64,000 nt of DNA from an uncultured Pelagibacteraceae bacterium (GTDB taxonomy: Bacteria; Pseudomonadota; Alphaproteobacteria; Pelagibacterales; Pelagibacteraceae), in contig CABXTC010000005.1 in NCBI GenBank assembly GCA_902515095.1, positions 34,666 to 98,665 of the forward strand, given 5' to 3'. Under the pieces are notes generated by a model. That model saw only the letters and a list, made by a program, of their open reading frames with translations, was not told the origin of the DNA and did not search any database. The translations under genes and the position numbers were made by a program. Within the stretch, counting starts at the first letter, position 1; each line of letters starts with the position of its first letter. Shown in pieces: positions 42,191 to 51,438 of the stretch.

Positions 42191-42973
42191 ATGAGTAATT
42201 TAATCAAACTAAATAAAATAACTGATCATTTATCAGAGGTAATTATTAATAGACCCGAAAAGTTAAATGCAATGACCAAACCTATGTGGATAGAACTTGG
42301 TAAAATTTTTAAGAAAATTTCAAAAGAAAAAAATTTGAGATGCATCATCATTAGAGGTGAAGGTGGTAAATCATTTTCACCTGGAAATGATATAGGTGAA
42401 TTTAAAAAAGAGAGATCTTCATCAAAATTAGCGAAATCTTATGGAAAATTTTTACATGGTACTTTAGGAGCAATTTTTAATTGTCCAGTACCTACAATTG
42501 CTATGATTGAAGGAATTTGTGTTGGTGGTGGTTTAGAAATAGCTGCTTGTTGTGATATTAGAATCTGTGGAAGAAGTTCGAGGTTTGGGATTCCAATTAA
42601 AAGACTTGGTTTAACAATGGCTGCAAAAGAATTGGAAGTTCTTTTAAAAGCAACCACTTATTCAATTGCCATGGAAATTTTGTTTGAGGGAAGAGTATTT
42701 GACTCTCAGGAGGCTTTAGAAAAAAGATTGGTAAATAGAGTAGTTAACGATGAAGACGTTAAGAAAGAAGCATATAAATCAGCTGAACTAATATGTGAAG
42801 GTGCCCCTAAAGTAGCTAGATGGCACAAAGAGTTTGCAAGAAACATTTTAAAGAAAGGTAAAGTAACAGAAAAAATAAATAATCTTGGTTACAAATGCTA
42901 TGATACTGAGGATTTTAAAATTGGATATCAATCCTTCCTAAATAAAACTAAGCCAAAATTTAAAAATAAATAA
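42191..42973 (+). CDS. Enoyl-CoA hydratase/isomerase family protein
   Basis: A 260-residue crotonase-fold enzyme: VIINRPEKLNAMTKPMW at the start, GEGGKSFSPGNDIGEFKKE (oxyanion-hole segment) and AMIEGICVGGGLEIAACCDI (second oxyanion segment). The fold serves hydratases, isomerases and related CoA-ester enzymes, so the reaction is uncertain; the catalytic glutamates of classical hydratase are not both evident. It directly follows dctM and precedes a CoA-transferase, suggesting that the imported acid is activated and processed as a CoA ester. Confidence 0.85.
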   Translation: MSNLIKLNKITDHLSEVIINRPEKLNAMTKPMWIELGKIFKKISKEKNLRCIIIRGEGGKSFSPGNDIGEFKKERSSSKLAKSYGKFLHGTLGAIFNCPVPTIAMIEGICVGGGLEIAACCDIRICGRSSRFGIPIKRLGLTMAAKELEVLLKATTYSIAMEILFEGRVFDSQEALEKRLVNRVVNDEDVKKEAYKSAELICEGAPKVARWHKEFARNILKKGKVTEKINNLGYKCYDTEDFKIGYQSFLNKTKPKFKNK

Positions 42974-42980
42974 ACAATAA

Positions 42981-44171
42981 ATGGCATCATTAAAAGGCAT
43001 TCGAGTGTTAGAGATGGCTCAAATAATGGCTGGTCCTACTTGTGGATTATTATTGGCAGATCTAGGAGCTGAAGTCATTAAAATAGAAAAAACTCCAGGA
43101 GGTGATGATACTAGAAACTTCCTTCCTCCCGATGTCAATGGAGTGTCAGCAGCTTACTTAATGATGAATAGAAATAAAAAAGGTATTGCTTTAAATTTGA
43201 AAGATAAAGAAGGAATTAAAATTTTTAAAACAATGATAAAAAATTCTGATGTAGTTTTAGAAAATTTTAGAAAAGGGACATTGGAAAAACTAGGTATTGG
43301 TTATGATACGATGTCAAAGATTAATCCTAAAATCATTTTATGTGAAATTTCTGGATATGGGAGAACAGGTCCTTATGCAAATAAAGGTGGATTTGATTTA
43401 GTAGCTCAAGGAATGAGTGGCTTAATGAGTATAACGGGGGAGGACAAAAATAAACCACCAATGAAAGTTGGAGCACCTCTTACAGATATTACAGCAGGTT
43501 TACTCGCGGCGAGTGGTATTTTAGCTGCTTTAATTCATAGAGATAAAACTGGTGAAGGTCAAAAAGTTGATACATCTTTGTATGAAGCAGGAATAATTCA
43601 TACCTACTGGCAATCTGCAATCGCTGGTGCAACTGGTGTATCCCCAGGTCCTCTTGGATCGGCTCATCCTTTAACCGCACCTTATCAAGCTTTTAAAACA
43701 AAAGATAAGTGGATAACTATTGGTGCATCAAATCAGAATACATGGCTTATGTTGTTAAAAGCAATTAATCGTCAAGATCTTAATGAAAATGAGAAATTTT
43801 CAACTAACTCAAGTAGAAAAGAAAATTTGAATGAACTTGTAGAAATACTTAATAAAGAATTCATAAAAAAAAGTTCTCGAGAATGGTTAAAAATATTTGA
43901 TGAAAATGGTTTGCCATGCGGCCCTATTAATTCAATCACGGATATGTTTAAAGATCCTCAAACTATTGAAAGAGAGATGATTATTGAAGTAAATAATAAA
44001 AAAGCTGGGACAAGCAAAGCTGTTGGAATGCCAATTAAATTTTCAAAAAGTAAAACTGAAAAATCTAAAGGTGCTCCAGATTTAGGTGAACATACAAGAG
44101 AAATAATGCAAAATTTTGGTTACAAGGATGAGGAGATAGATAAGTTTTATAACAAAAAGATAATTCTTTAA
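42981..44171 (+). CDS. CaiB/BaiF-type (class III) CoA-transferase
   Basis: A 396-residue class III CoA-transferase. GIRVLEMAQIMAGPTCGLLLADLGAE is the start signature; NRNKKGIALNLKDKEGIKIF, VLENFRKGTLEKLGIGYDTM and ISGYGRTGPYANKGGFDLVAQG, with the catalytic-type Asp in the last, are characteristic. Such enzymes move CoA among carboxylates (formyl-, succinyl-, carnitine- or mesaconyl-CoA types). With the TRAP and crotonase genes upstream it probably activates the imported carboxylate. Its end overlaps the convergent oxidoreductase by four bases. Confidence 0.9.
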   Translation: MASLKGIRVLEMAQIMAGPTCGLLLADLGAEVIKIEKTPGGDDTRNFLPPDVNGVSAAYLMMNRNKKGIALNLKDKEGIKIFKTMIKNSDVVLENFRKGTLEKLGIGYDTMSKINPKIILCEISGYGRTGPYANKGGFDLVAQGMSGLMSITGEDKNKPPMKVGAPLTDITAGLLAASGILAALIHRDKTGEGQKVDTSLYEAGIIHTYWQSAIAGATGVSPGPLGSAHPLTAPYQAFKTKDKWITIGASNQNTWLMLLKAINRQDLNENEKFSTNSSRKENLNELVEILNKEFIKKSSREWLKIFDENGLPCGPINSITDMFKDPQTIEREMIIEVNNKKAGTSKAVGMPIKFSKSKTEKSKGAPDLGEHTREIMQNFGYKDEEIDKFYNKKIIL

Positions 44172-47071
44172 TTTACAGTCTCAAAAATCTTAAATAATAA
44201 TTCTGAAATGTGCTTACCTTTTTTTTCTGACAAATCAGAAATTTGATGTCTACAACTTGTTCCATTTGCAATTATGAAATCGTTTTCATTACTACTGTTA
44301 ATTGCAGGTATTAAAGATAGGTTAGCCATTTTCTTTGAAGTTTCATAAGTTTTACTGTCATAACCGAAAGATCCTGCCATCCCACAACAGCTAGAATCTA
44401 TCATCTTATTATTTATGTTTAGTTCAGACAAAAGATCTTTAAGTCCTTTCATTCTATCCTGAGACTTTTGGTGGCAATGTCCATGAATTAAAACATTTTG
44501 ACTAAAATTATTTGATCTAACATCTTTATTATTTTTAATTTGTTCTAAAACAAATTCCTCAAGCAAATAAAATCTATTTTTTACTTTATCTCTATTTCTT
44601 ATGTCTTTAAGTGACTGATACTCATCATTAAAAGTAAGCAAACAAGATGGCTCAATACCAACTATAGGTAAGTCAAAGTAGTTATTTTTTATAATGTAGT
44701 CATTAAATCTGTTTAATTCTTCTGCAGCTTTATCCAGTTGACCGTAAGATATATAAGTTCTTCCACAACAAAGTGGTCTATCAAGTTTATCACTACCAAA
44801 ACTTGGAATTACTGCTTGATAGCCGAATTTATTTAATACCTTAATTGTATAAACTAAATTTTCATTTTCAAAATTAATATTAAATGTATCAGCAAATAAA
44901 ATAACTTTATTTTCAGAAATTTCTTGATTGTTATATATGTCTTTCAAGGCTCTCTGGTTTTGGACAACAGGTAGATTTCTTTCAGTAGCAAAACCAAACT
45001 TTTCAATCACGTTTGAAATAAGTGGAAAATTTTTAATTTTATTAATTATTGGATTTACAATCTTATATAACCAAATCAGTCTAGGCATATTGGAGATAAT
45101 TTTGTCTTTAATTCCCATGCTAAATTTTTTGTAATAGTGAGAAAGGAACTCACTTTTCATTTTGGCCATATCTACAGACATTGGACATTCTCTTTGACAA
45201 GCTTTACAGCTCACACAAAGTTCCATTGTTTCATACATTTCTTTAGATGCAAAAGACCCTTCTGGTAGTTGATTAGAAAGCGCAAGTCTTAATGTATTTG
45301 CTCTTCCTCTAACCAAATCTTTCTCTTCTTTTGTTACCCTGTATGAAGGGCACATTACTCCTGAATCTAACTTTCTACATGCACCATTGTTATTACACAT
45401 TTCAATAGCATCTGTAAATTGACCCCAATTTGACCAATCATAGTGAGTACTTATATTTTCTGTTTGATAATCTGATTTATATCTCATCAACGATCTATCG
45501 TTTGATTTAAAAGGTCTTACAATTTTACCTGGATTTAACAAATTTTTATTATCAAATGTGTCTTTAATTTCCTCGAAAGCGTTAGTAATATTTTTTCCAA
45601 ACATCATTTCGTGGAATTCTGATCTAACTATTCCATCTCCATGCTCACCAGAATGAGAACCTTTATAATTTTTAACCATTTCAAAAGCCTCTTCTGATAT
45701 AGACCTCATATTTTTGATGTCCTTATCAGATTTCATGTTCAAAACTGGTCTTACGTGAAGCGTTCCAACCGATGCATGAGCATAAAACATTCCACTTGTA
45801 TTATATTTTTTAAATATTTCATTTAATCTTGCCGTGTATTCTGCCAAGTGATCTAAAGAAACAGCACAATCCTCAATAAATGCTACTGGTTTTTTATCCC
45901 CCTTCATCGACATTAAAATATTTAGTCCAGCTTTTCTAATCTCAAAAACTTCTTTTTGCTCTGAAAAGTCAGTAAAAAAAGAAAATTGATTTTTTTTATT
46001 TTGATTAAGAACTAAATATTCAAGATCATTTATTTTTTTCTCATAAACACTTTGATCTGTATCAATAAATTCAACCATTAAAACTGCCTCTGGATTACCT
46101 TTTATATGTTTCTTAATACCACCGGCATACATTGGTATTTCCTTTGCTAGATTTAGTAAATTTTGATCCATTAATTCAACACAAGTTGGTTTTAATTTTA
46201 CTATCTCTTTTGTTATTTCCATAGCTTGATTAAAGTTATCAAAATAACAGACACCTAAAATTTTGTTTTTTGGAATCTCAGATAACTTTAATTTTATTTT
46301 ATTAAACAAAGACAAAGTTCCTTCGGAACCAACTAATAGATTTGAGGAATTAAACCCATTTGGATCTATTAAATCAATGTTATATCCACCAACTCTTCTT
46401 TGAGTGGTTGGCCAGTTTTCATCAATATCCTGACTAACTTTTTGTCTTAAATGTAAGAACTTATCAATAATTTTATAAAAACGATCTTGATTATTAGTTG
46501 TTGTAAGATAATTTTTATTAATTTCATTAAATGTGTGTAAGGAACCATCATCCAAAATAGCTTCAATTGCTAGTACATTATGAACCATATTTCCATAATA
46601 CAAAGATCTTGATCCACATGAGTTATTTGCTGACATACCGCCAACGGTTGCTCTACTACTTGTGGATACATCTACTGGAAACCATAAGCCGTGAGGTTTT
46701 AAAAATGAATTTAAATGATCCAGTACAACACCAGGCTGAACCCATACGTATTTTTCCTCAACGTTAAGCTCTAAAATTTTATTTTGGTGTCTTGAATAAT
46801 CAAGGACTACACTTTCACCTACAGTTTGACCACATTGTGAACTACCACCACCTCTAGCCAATAAAGGAATAGAGTTTCTTTGAGAATAATCCATTATATT
46901 TAGAACATCATTAGTATCCTTTGGCAGAACTACTCCAAGAGGTTTAATTTGGTAAACTGATGCATCAGTGCTGTATCTTCCTCGTGAAAATTCATCGAAC
47001 AAAGTTTTACCTTCAACTTTGTTACTTATTTCTTTACCAATTTTTTTTATTTGCTCTGAATTAAACTGCAT
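44168..47071 (-). CDS. FAD-linked oxidase / Fe-S fusion protein, D-2-hydroxyacid dehydrogenase type (YdiJ-like)
   Basis: A 967-residue three-part protein. Residues 1 to about 520 are a FAD_binding_4 / FAD-oxidase-C module (LPKDTNDVLNIMDYSQRNSI, LARGGGSSQCGQTVGESVVL, HSGEHGDGIVRSEF). About residues 610-650 hold 4Fe-4S motifs (CVSCKACQRECP plus an earlier CNNNGACR). The C-terminal third has CCG-type cysteine motifs (CCGRTYISYG, HGHCHQKS, SSCCGMAGSFGY). Fusions like this oxidise D-lactate, D-2-hydroxyglutarate or glycolate and feed electrons to quinone. The substrate cannot be read. It is minus strand, after the MR/MLE gene by 17 bases. Confidence 0.85.
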   Translation of the reverse strand: MQFNSEQIKKIGKEISNKVEGKTLFDEFSRGRYSTDASVYQIKPLGVVLPKDTNDVLNIMDYSQRNSIPLLARGGGSSQCGQTVGESVVLDYSRHQNKILELNVEEKYVWVQPGVVLDHLNSFLKPHGLWFPVDVSTSSRATVGGMSANNSCGSRSLYYGNMVHNVLAIEAILDDGSLHTFNEINKNYLTTTNNQDRFYKIIDKFLHLRQKVSQDIDENWPTTQRRVGGYNIDLIDPNGFNSSNLLVGSEGTLSLFNKIKLKLSEIPKNKILGVCYFDNFNQAMEITKEIVKLKPTCVELMDQNLLNLAKEIPMYAGGIKKHIKGNPEAVLMVEFIDTDQSVYEKKINDLEYLVLNQNKKNQFSFFTDFSEQKEVFEIRKAGLNILMSMKGDKKPVAFIEDCAVSLDHLAEYTARLNEIFKKYNTSGMFYAHASVGTLHVRPVLNMKSDKDIKNMRSISEEAFEMVKNYKGSHSGEHGDGIVRSEFHEMMFGKNITNAFEEIKDTFDNKNLLNPGKIVRPFKSNDRSLMRYKSDYQTENISTHYDWSNWGQFTDAIEMCNNNGACRKLDSGVMCPSYRVTKEEKDLVRGRANTLRLALSNQLPEGSFASKEMYETMELCVSCKACQRECPMSVDMAKMKSEFLSHYYKKFSMGIKDKIISNMPRLIWLYKIVNPIINKIKNFPLISNVIEKFGFATERNLPVVQNQRALKDIYNNQEISENKVILFADTFNINFENENLVYTIKVLNKFGYQAVIPSFGSDKLDRPLCCGRTYISYGQLDKAAEELNRFNDYIIKNNYFDLPIVGIEPSCLLTFNDEYQSLKDIRNRDKVKNRFYLLEEFVLEQIKNNKDVRSNNFSQNVLIHGHCHQKSQDRMKGLKDLLSELNINNKMIDSSCCGMAGSFGYDSKTYETSKKMANLSLIPAINSSNENDFIIANGTSCRHQISDLSEKKGKHISELLFKIFETVN

Positions 47072-47088
47072 GAATTAAAATTAAAGGT

Positions 47089-48243
47089 TTATTTGTTTTT
47101 GTAAACTAATTTACCGAACTTTTTTAACGCGGTTTCAGAAATTTCTAATCCTAGACCAGGATTTTCATTTAAATATATCCATCCATTACTCATTTTATGA
47201 GGATTATCAAATAATTCTGCTTGAAGTGGATCTCTTTCATCATCGAATGACTCAACAATTCTTCCTGATGGTGATGATGCAACTAAAGGAGCGTGAATAT
47301 AACAATCATGATGTGGGGCAATATCTAAATGATTTAGCTCACATAAAGCAGATAGTTTTTTACCATTAGTGAAACCTCCAAACATAGTACAATCAAATTG
47401 TAAAATTTGAATTGCATTTTCTTCTACCATAGATCTACATCCATAAATTGTAATTTCACTTTCTCCACCTGATAAGGGAATTTTTGTTTGTTGTGATAAA
47501 AGTTTTAAATTTCTTCTATCATCTTCCCATCTAACTGGTTCTTCTATCCAAGTTGGATTAAATCTCTCAAATTCCTTTACTCCCTCAATAGCTGTTTTTA
47601 AGTTCCATGCTCTATTAACATCAATCATTAAGTCTTTATCATTACCAATTTCTTGCCGAATTATTTCTAATCTTTTTGCGTCTTCTTTAATATTTAAACC
47701 ACCCACTTTGACTTTAAAGCTTTGATGACCAATTTTAATTAATTTTTGTAATTCTTCCCTAAGCTCTTTTTCGTCTTTACCGTCTCTATAATAAGCACAT
47801 GTAACATAAACTGGGACTTTATTTCTGTAACCTCCAAATAATTTATATAATGGAATTTTAGAGGCTTTACCTATTAAATCCCAGCAAGCTATATCTAAAG
47901 CTGCAGAAATTCTTATTAAAGCTTCTCTACTCCAACCTTTTTCATTACTAGTACGAGTGTCGGTTAATTTAAAAATTTTTTCATATAACTTTTCTGGACA
48001 AAATGGATCTTCTCCAATTATTAAATCTTGTAACCCATTAGAGAAAGGTTTGATTATAGGTTTTATATCAGTGTAACTTGTAGCCAAACCAAAACCTGAG
48101 TTACCATCTTTGTTTTTAATTTTTATTAATAATTCATTAGCAGTTGGTACTATAAAATGACTAACCCAATGAGGCTTAACTTCTTTAGGATTATTTAAAA
48201 CATAAACCTCTAAGCTATCTATTAAATTACTACTTTTTGTCAT
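47089..48243 (-). CDS. Mandelate racemase / muconate lactonizing enzyme family protein
   Basis: A 384-residue enolase-superfamily enzyme. The general-base KxK is in QSFKVKVGGLNIK, metal ligands in LMIDVNRAW (Asp), WIEEPVRWED (Glu) and SGGESEITIYG (Glu), and the second-side histidine in IAPHHDCYIHAPL. This mandelate-racemase pattern dehydrates or epimerises sugar acids and related alpha-hydroxy acids. Coupled to the FAD oxidoreductase, a hydroxy-acid pathway is plausible. It is divergent from the aminotransferase with a 45-base gap. Confidence 0.88.
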   Translation of the reverse strand: MTKSSNLIDSLEVYVLNNPKEVKPHWVSHFIVPTANELLIKIKNKDGNSGFGLATSYTDIKPIIKPFSNGLQDLIIGEDPFCPEKLYEKIFKLTDTRTSNEKGWSREALIRISAALDIACWDLIGKASKIPLYKLFGGYRNKVPVYVTCAYYRDGKDEKELREELQKLIKIGHQSFKVKVGGLNIKEDAKRLEIIRQEIGNDKDLMIDVNRAWNLKTAIEGVKEFERFNPTWIEEPVRWEDDRRNLKLLSQQTKIPLSGGESEITIYGCRSMVEENAIQILQFDCTMFGGFTNGKKLSALCELNHLDIAPHHDCYIHAPLVASSPSGRIVESFDDERDPLQAELFDNPHKMSNGWIYLNENPGLGLEISETALKKFGKLVYKNK

Positions 48244-48288
48244 ACATTATAAGTTTGATTATATAATTTCTTTAGCATATACAGCAGA

Positions 48289-49461
48289 ATGGCAATTTCA
48301 AATAATATAAGACCTGGTCGTCATTTTCTTCAAATTCCAGGACCTACTAACGTTCCTGACAGAGTTTTAAGAGCAATGGATTATCCAACTATAGACCATA
48401 GAGGTCCAGATTTTGCAGAACTTGGCCTAAGAGTTTTAGATAGAATAAAATTAATTTTTAAAACTTCAGAGCCTGTAATAATATTTCCTGCATCAGGCAC
48501 AGGTGCATGGGAAGCAGCAATAGTAAATACTCTAAGTGCTGGTGATAAAATTCTAATGTTTGAAACAGGACATTTTTCAACTCTTTGGTTGGATATTGCG
48601 CAAAAATTTAAAATTGAAGTTGACTTTGTCAAAGGTGACTGGAGAACAGGTGTAGATCCAAACATAGTTGAACAAAAATTAAAAGAAGATAAAGAAAAAA
48701 AAATAAAAGCAGTATGTGCTGTTCACAATGAAACTTCTACTGGTGTTACAAGTAGAATTGGAGAAATTAGAAAAGCCATGGATAAGGCAGAACATCCTGC
48801 ATTGTTATTTGTTGATACCATATCATCACTTGGATCAATCGATTATAGACACGAAGAATGGAAAGTTGACGTAACAGTTGGAGGATCACAAAAAGGTTTA
48901 CTATTGCCACCAGGATTATCTTTTAATGCAATAAGCTCGAAAGCATTACAAGCATACAAAACTTCTGAATTACCAAAATCTTATTGGGATTGGGAACCAA
49001 TGCTTGAAAATAATAAAAAAGGTTACTTCCCGTATACACCAGCCACAAATTTATTTTATGGATTAGACGAAGCAATTAATATGTTAACAGAAGAAGGTTT
49101 AGAAAACGTATTTACAAGACACAAAAGATTTGCTGAGGCTACCAGAGTTGCAGTTAAAGCTTGGGGTTTGGAAATACTTTGTAAAAATCCAGAGGAATAT
49201 TCTGACTCCCTAACAGCAGTAATGGTTCCAGATGGACACGATGCTGATTCATTGAGAAAAATAATTTTAGATCATTATAATATGTCCTTAGGAACTGGTT
49301 TAAAAAAAGTAGCAGGTAAAATTTTTAGAATCGGACATCTAGGTGATTTTAATGAATTAATGTTAGCCGGCACTTTAGCTGGTGTTGAAATGGGATTAAT
49401 GAAATCTAAGATACCATATAAAAAAGGTGGAATACTTAAAGCACTTGACTATCTTTGTTAA
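48289..49461 (+). CDS. Serine-glyoxylate / alanine-glyoxylate-type aminotransferase
   Basis: A 390-residue class V aminotransferase starting GRHFLQIPGPTNVPDRVLRA, with ASGTGAWEAAIVNTLSAGDK for PLP phosphate, FVDTISSLGSIDYRHEEW (aspartate to the pyridine nitrogen), the PLP lysine in TVGGSQKGLLLPPG and the late KIFRIGHLGDFNE arginine. The IPGPTNVP form and the extended C-terminus suit serine-glyoxylate aminotransferase (glyoxylate to glycine, serine to hydroxypyruvate). Such an enzyme would link glyoxylate and one-carbon metabolism in this organism. The gene is followed by the tRNA-Val promoter region. Confidence 0.87.
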   Translation: MAISNNIRPGRHFLQIPGPTNVPDRVLRAMDYPTIDHRGPDFAELGLRVLDRIKLIFKTSEPVIIFPASGTGAWEAAIVNTLSAGDKILMFETGHFSTLWLDIAQKFKIEVDFVKGDWRTGVDPNIVEQKLKEDKEKKIKAVCAVHNETSTGVTSRIGEIRKAMDKAEHPALLFVDTISSLGSIDYRHEEWKVDVTVGGSQKGLLLPPGLSFNAISSKALQAYKTSELPKSYWDWEPMLENNKKGYFPYTPATNLFYGLDEAINMLTEEGLENVFTRHKRFAEATRVAVKAWGLEILCKNPEEYSDSLTAVMVPDGHDADSLRKIILDHYNMSLGTGLKKVAGKIFRIGHLGDFNELMLAGTLAGVEMGLMKSKIPYKKGGILKALDYLC

Positions 49462-49519
49462 CTTACAAAAAAATATAGATAAAAATAATTTTTAAGCCAT
49501 TTATCAATGGTAATAGAAC

Positions 49520-49547
49520 TTGACGTAATTATTCCAAAAGATATAAA
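49520..49547 (+). promoter_or_regulatory. Promoter of the tRNA-Val / tRNA-Asp pair
   Basis: TTGACG at 49520-49525 and TATAAA at 49542-49547 are separated by 16 bases, close to the sigma-70 optimum. Initiation about seven bases later would be near 49554, twelve bases before tRNA-Val. A small inverted repeat, CCAT and ATGG, sits just before the -35 at about 49497-49510. Confidence 0.65.
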
Positions 49548-49565
49548 TCATTCTATTTTGGTTTA

Positions 49566-49641
49566 GGGCGGTTAGCTCAGTTGGTAGAGCATCTCGTTTA
49601 CACCGAGGGGGTCAAAGGTTCGAGTCCTTTACTGCCCACCA
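49566..49641 (+). tRNA. trnV: tRNA-Val (anticodon UAC)
   Basis: A 76-base tRNA with the acceptor stem GGGCGGT pairing ACTGCCC (one G-T pair), anticodon stem TCTCG/CGAGG, loop TTTACAC with anticodon TAC at 49599-49601, a normal T-arm GGTTCGAGTCC and an encoded CCA end. It reads GUA and related valine codons. tRNA-Asp follows after 15 bases. Confidence 0.96.
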
Positions 49642-49656
49642 AAATAGGTCACATGT

Positions 49657-49733
49657 GGGGGTGTAGCTCAGTTGGTTAGAGCGATCGCCTGTCACGCGAT
49701 AGGTCGAGGGTTCGAGTCCCTTCACTCCCGCCA
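49657..49733 (+). tRNA. trnD: tRNA-Asp (anticodon GUC)
   Basis: A 77-base tRNA with acceptor stem GGGGGTG and CACTCCC (one G-T pair), discriminator G, CCA encoded, anticodon stem ATCGC/GCGAT and loop CTGTCAC giving GTC at 49691-49693. The G discriminator base and GUC anticodon are both aspartate identity features. Transcribed with tRNA-Val. Confidence 0.96.
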
Positions 49734-49939
49734 CTAAGTGATAATAATTCTCAATTATTAAATTTGGATAATGAATTAGCCATAAAATACGTGACTAATT
49801 TGCACTATTAATAACTCTAAAAATATCTATAAAAAACATCAATTTAACCAAGATATTAAACTTTTATTATTATTAAAAAACAACTATATTATGAATCTTA
49901 TCAGAATTTTCTTATTCAAAGATTAATATTATTAACACA
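49734..49939. promoter_or_regulatory. Region between tRNA-Asp and nuoA
   Basis: A 206-base gap, the longest in the window. It opens with an AT-only inverted repeat (TAATAATT, CTC loop, AATTATTA at 49742-49760), a weak candidate terminator for the tRNA pair. The rest is very AT-rich with no frame that looks coding. The nuo promoter must be here, but no hexamer pair stands out, and there is no strong Shine-Dalgarno before the nuoA ATG. Confidence 0.45.
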
Positions 49940-50308
49940 ATGACTGCGGATTTTTTAAAAGATTATTTACCTATAATTTTATTTCTAATCATTGCATTAG
50001 GATTAAGTTGTGCATTCATAGTGGTGAATTTAATTTTATCTCCAAAAAATCCAGATCCTGAAAAACTATCAGCTTATGAATGTGGTTTTGAGCCATTCCA
50101 AGACTCAAGAATGGAATTTGATGTACGTTTTTATTTAGTTGCAATACTTTTTATAATTTTTGATCTTGAGATTGCATTTCTGTTTCCGTGGGCAATTTCT
50201 TTAGGAAATATTGGAATTTTGGGTTTTACTTCAATGATGATTTTCTTATTCATACTTACAATTGGTTTCATTTATGAGTGGAAAAAAGGTGCATTGGATT
50301 GGGAATAA
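49940..50308 (+). CDS. nuoA: NADH-quinone oxidoreductase subunit A
   Basis: A 122-residue three-helix subunit of the complex I membrane arm. The conserved loop [20 protein letters not shown] (with the functional cysteine near the quinone cavity) and the acidic [12 protein letters not shown] are the NuoA hallmarks. First of fourteen nuo genes in canonical alphaproteobacterial order; nuoB follows after seven bases. Confidence 0.97.
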   Translation: MTADFLKDYLPIILFLIIALGLSCAFIVVNLILSPKNPDPEKLSAYECGFEPFQDSRMEFDVRFYLVAILFIIFDLEIAFLFPWAISLGNIGILGFTSMMIFLFILTIGFIYEWKKGALDWE

Positions 50309-50315
50309 AATTTAG

Positions 50316-50831
50316 ATGAATAACAAAATAGATAAAGTACCCGAAGAATTTAAACAACTTGCTAAAGATTTTAGTGAGAATGGTTTCATAACCACTTCGT
50401 TAGAAAATTTAGTCAATTGGTCAAGGGCAGGTTCACTTCATTGGATGACTTTTGGACTTGCATGTTGTGCAGTAGAAATGATGCAAACAGCGATGCCCAG
50501 ATATGATATTGAGAGGTTTGGTGCGGCACCGAGAGGATCACCAAGACAATCAGATGTGATGATTGTAGCTGGCACTTTAACAAATAAAATGGCACCAGCA
50601 TTAAGAAAAGTTTATGACCAAATGCCAGAACCAAGATATGTAATATCAATGGGTAGCTGTGCCAATGGAGGAGGATACTATCATTATTCTTACTCAGTTG
50701 TTAGAGGTTGTGATCGCATAGTTCCAGTTGATATTTATGTCCCTGGGTGTCCTCCCTCAGCAGAATCTTTATTGTATGGAATAATGCAATTACAAAAAAA
50801 GATTAGAAACAAGGGATCGTTTACTAGATAA
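50316..50831 (+). CDS. nuoB: NADH-quinone oxidoreductase subunit B
   Basis: A 171-residue subunit that holds cluster N2, the last Fe-S centre before quinone. [12 protein letters not shown] supplies the tandem cysteines, [20 protein letters not shown] the third and [15 protein letters not shown] the fourth; [20 protein letters not shown] lines the quinone site. All four ligands are present. nuoC follows after one base. Confidence 0.97.
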   Translation: MNNKIDKVPEEFKQLAKDFSENGFITTSLENLVNWSRAGSLHWMTFGLACCAVEMMQTAMPRYDIERFGAAPRGSPRQSDVMIVAGTLTNKMAPALRKVYDQMPEPRYVISMGSCANGGGYYHYSYSVVRGCDRIVPVDIYVPGCPPSAESLLYGIMQLQKKIRNKGSFTR

Positions 50832-50832
50832 A

Positions 50833-51438
50833 ATGAATAATTTAACTGATTTAGAAAAAAAAATAAACTCTGAGCTAGGTACTAAAATAAACAGTACTAA
50901 AATCCAACATAATCAAATCTATGTAGAAATTGATAAAGAGGATTTGATCGATGTAACTCTTTTTGTAAAGACAAATAAAGATACAAAATTTAGACAACTT
51001 ATCGATATCACTGTAGTTGATTATCCAGAGCAATCTCAAAGATTTAAATTGGTGTATTTATTTTTAAGTCATGAATTCAATCAAAGAATGATCTTGAGTT
51101 ATAATATAAGTGAAAATGAGGTTATCTCGTCTTTAACATCTATTTTTCCATCAGCTAATTGGATGGAAAGAGAAGTTTTTGATATGTATGGAGTGAATTT
51201 TAAAGATCACCCTGATTTAAGAAGAATTCTTACAGATTATGGTTTTGAGGGTCATCCATTAAGAAAAGATTTTCCTTTAACGGGACATACTGAGGTTAGG
51301 TACAACGAAGATCAAAAAAAAGTAATTAGTGAACCTGTAAAACTAGAACAAAATTATAGAAATTTTGATTATGAAAGTCCTTGGGAAGGAACAAAATATA
51401 TAAAAGATCAAACAGAGAATAATGACAAAAAAAATTAA
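50833..51438 (+). CDS. nuoC: NADH-quinone oxidoreductase subunit C
   Basis: A 201-residue peripheral subunit of the connecting module. [21 protein letters not shown] and [20 protein letters not shown] are the NuoC signature; the preceding domain is less conserved. It is separate from NuoD, unlike the fused NuoCD of E. coli. The 3' end overlaps nuoD by 17 bases in another frame. Confidence 0.96.
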   Translation: MNNLTDLEKKINSELGTKINSTKIQHNQIYVEIDKEDLIDVTLFVKTNKDTKFRQLIDITVVDYPEQSQRFKLVYLFLSHEFNQRMILSYNISENEVISSLTSIFPSANWMEREVFDMYGVNFKDHPDLRRILTDYGFEGHPLRKDFPLTGHTEVRYNEDQKKVISEPVKLEQNYRNFDYESPWEGTKYIKDQTENNDKKN

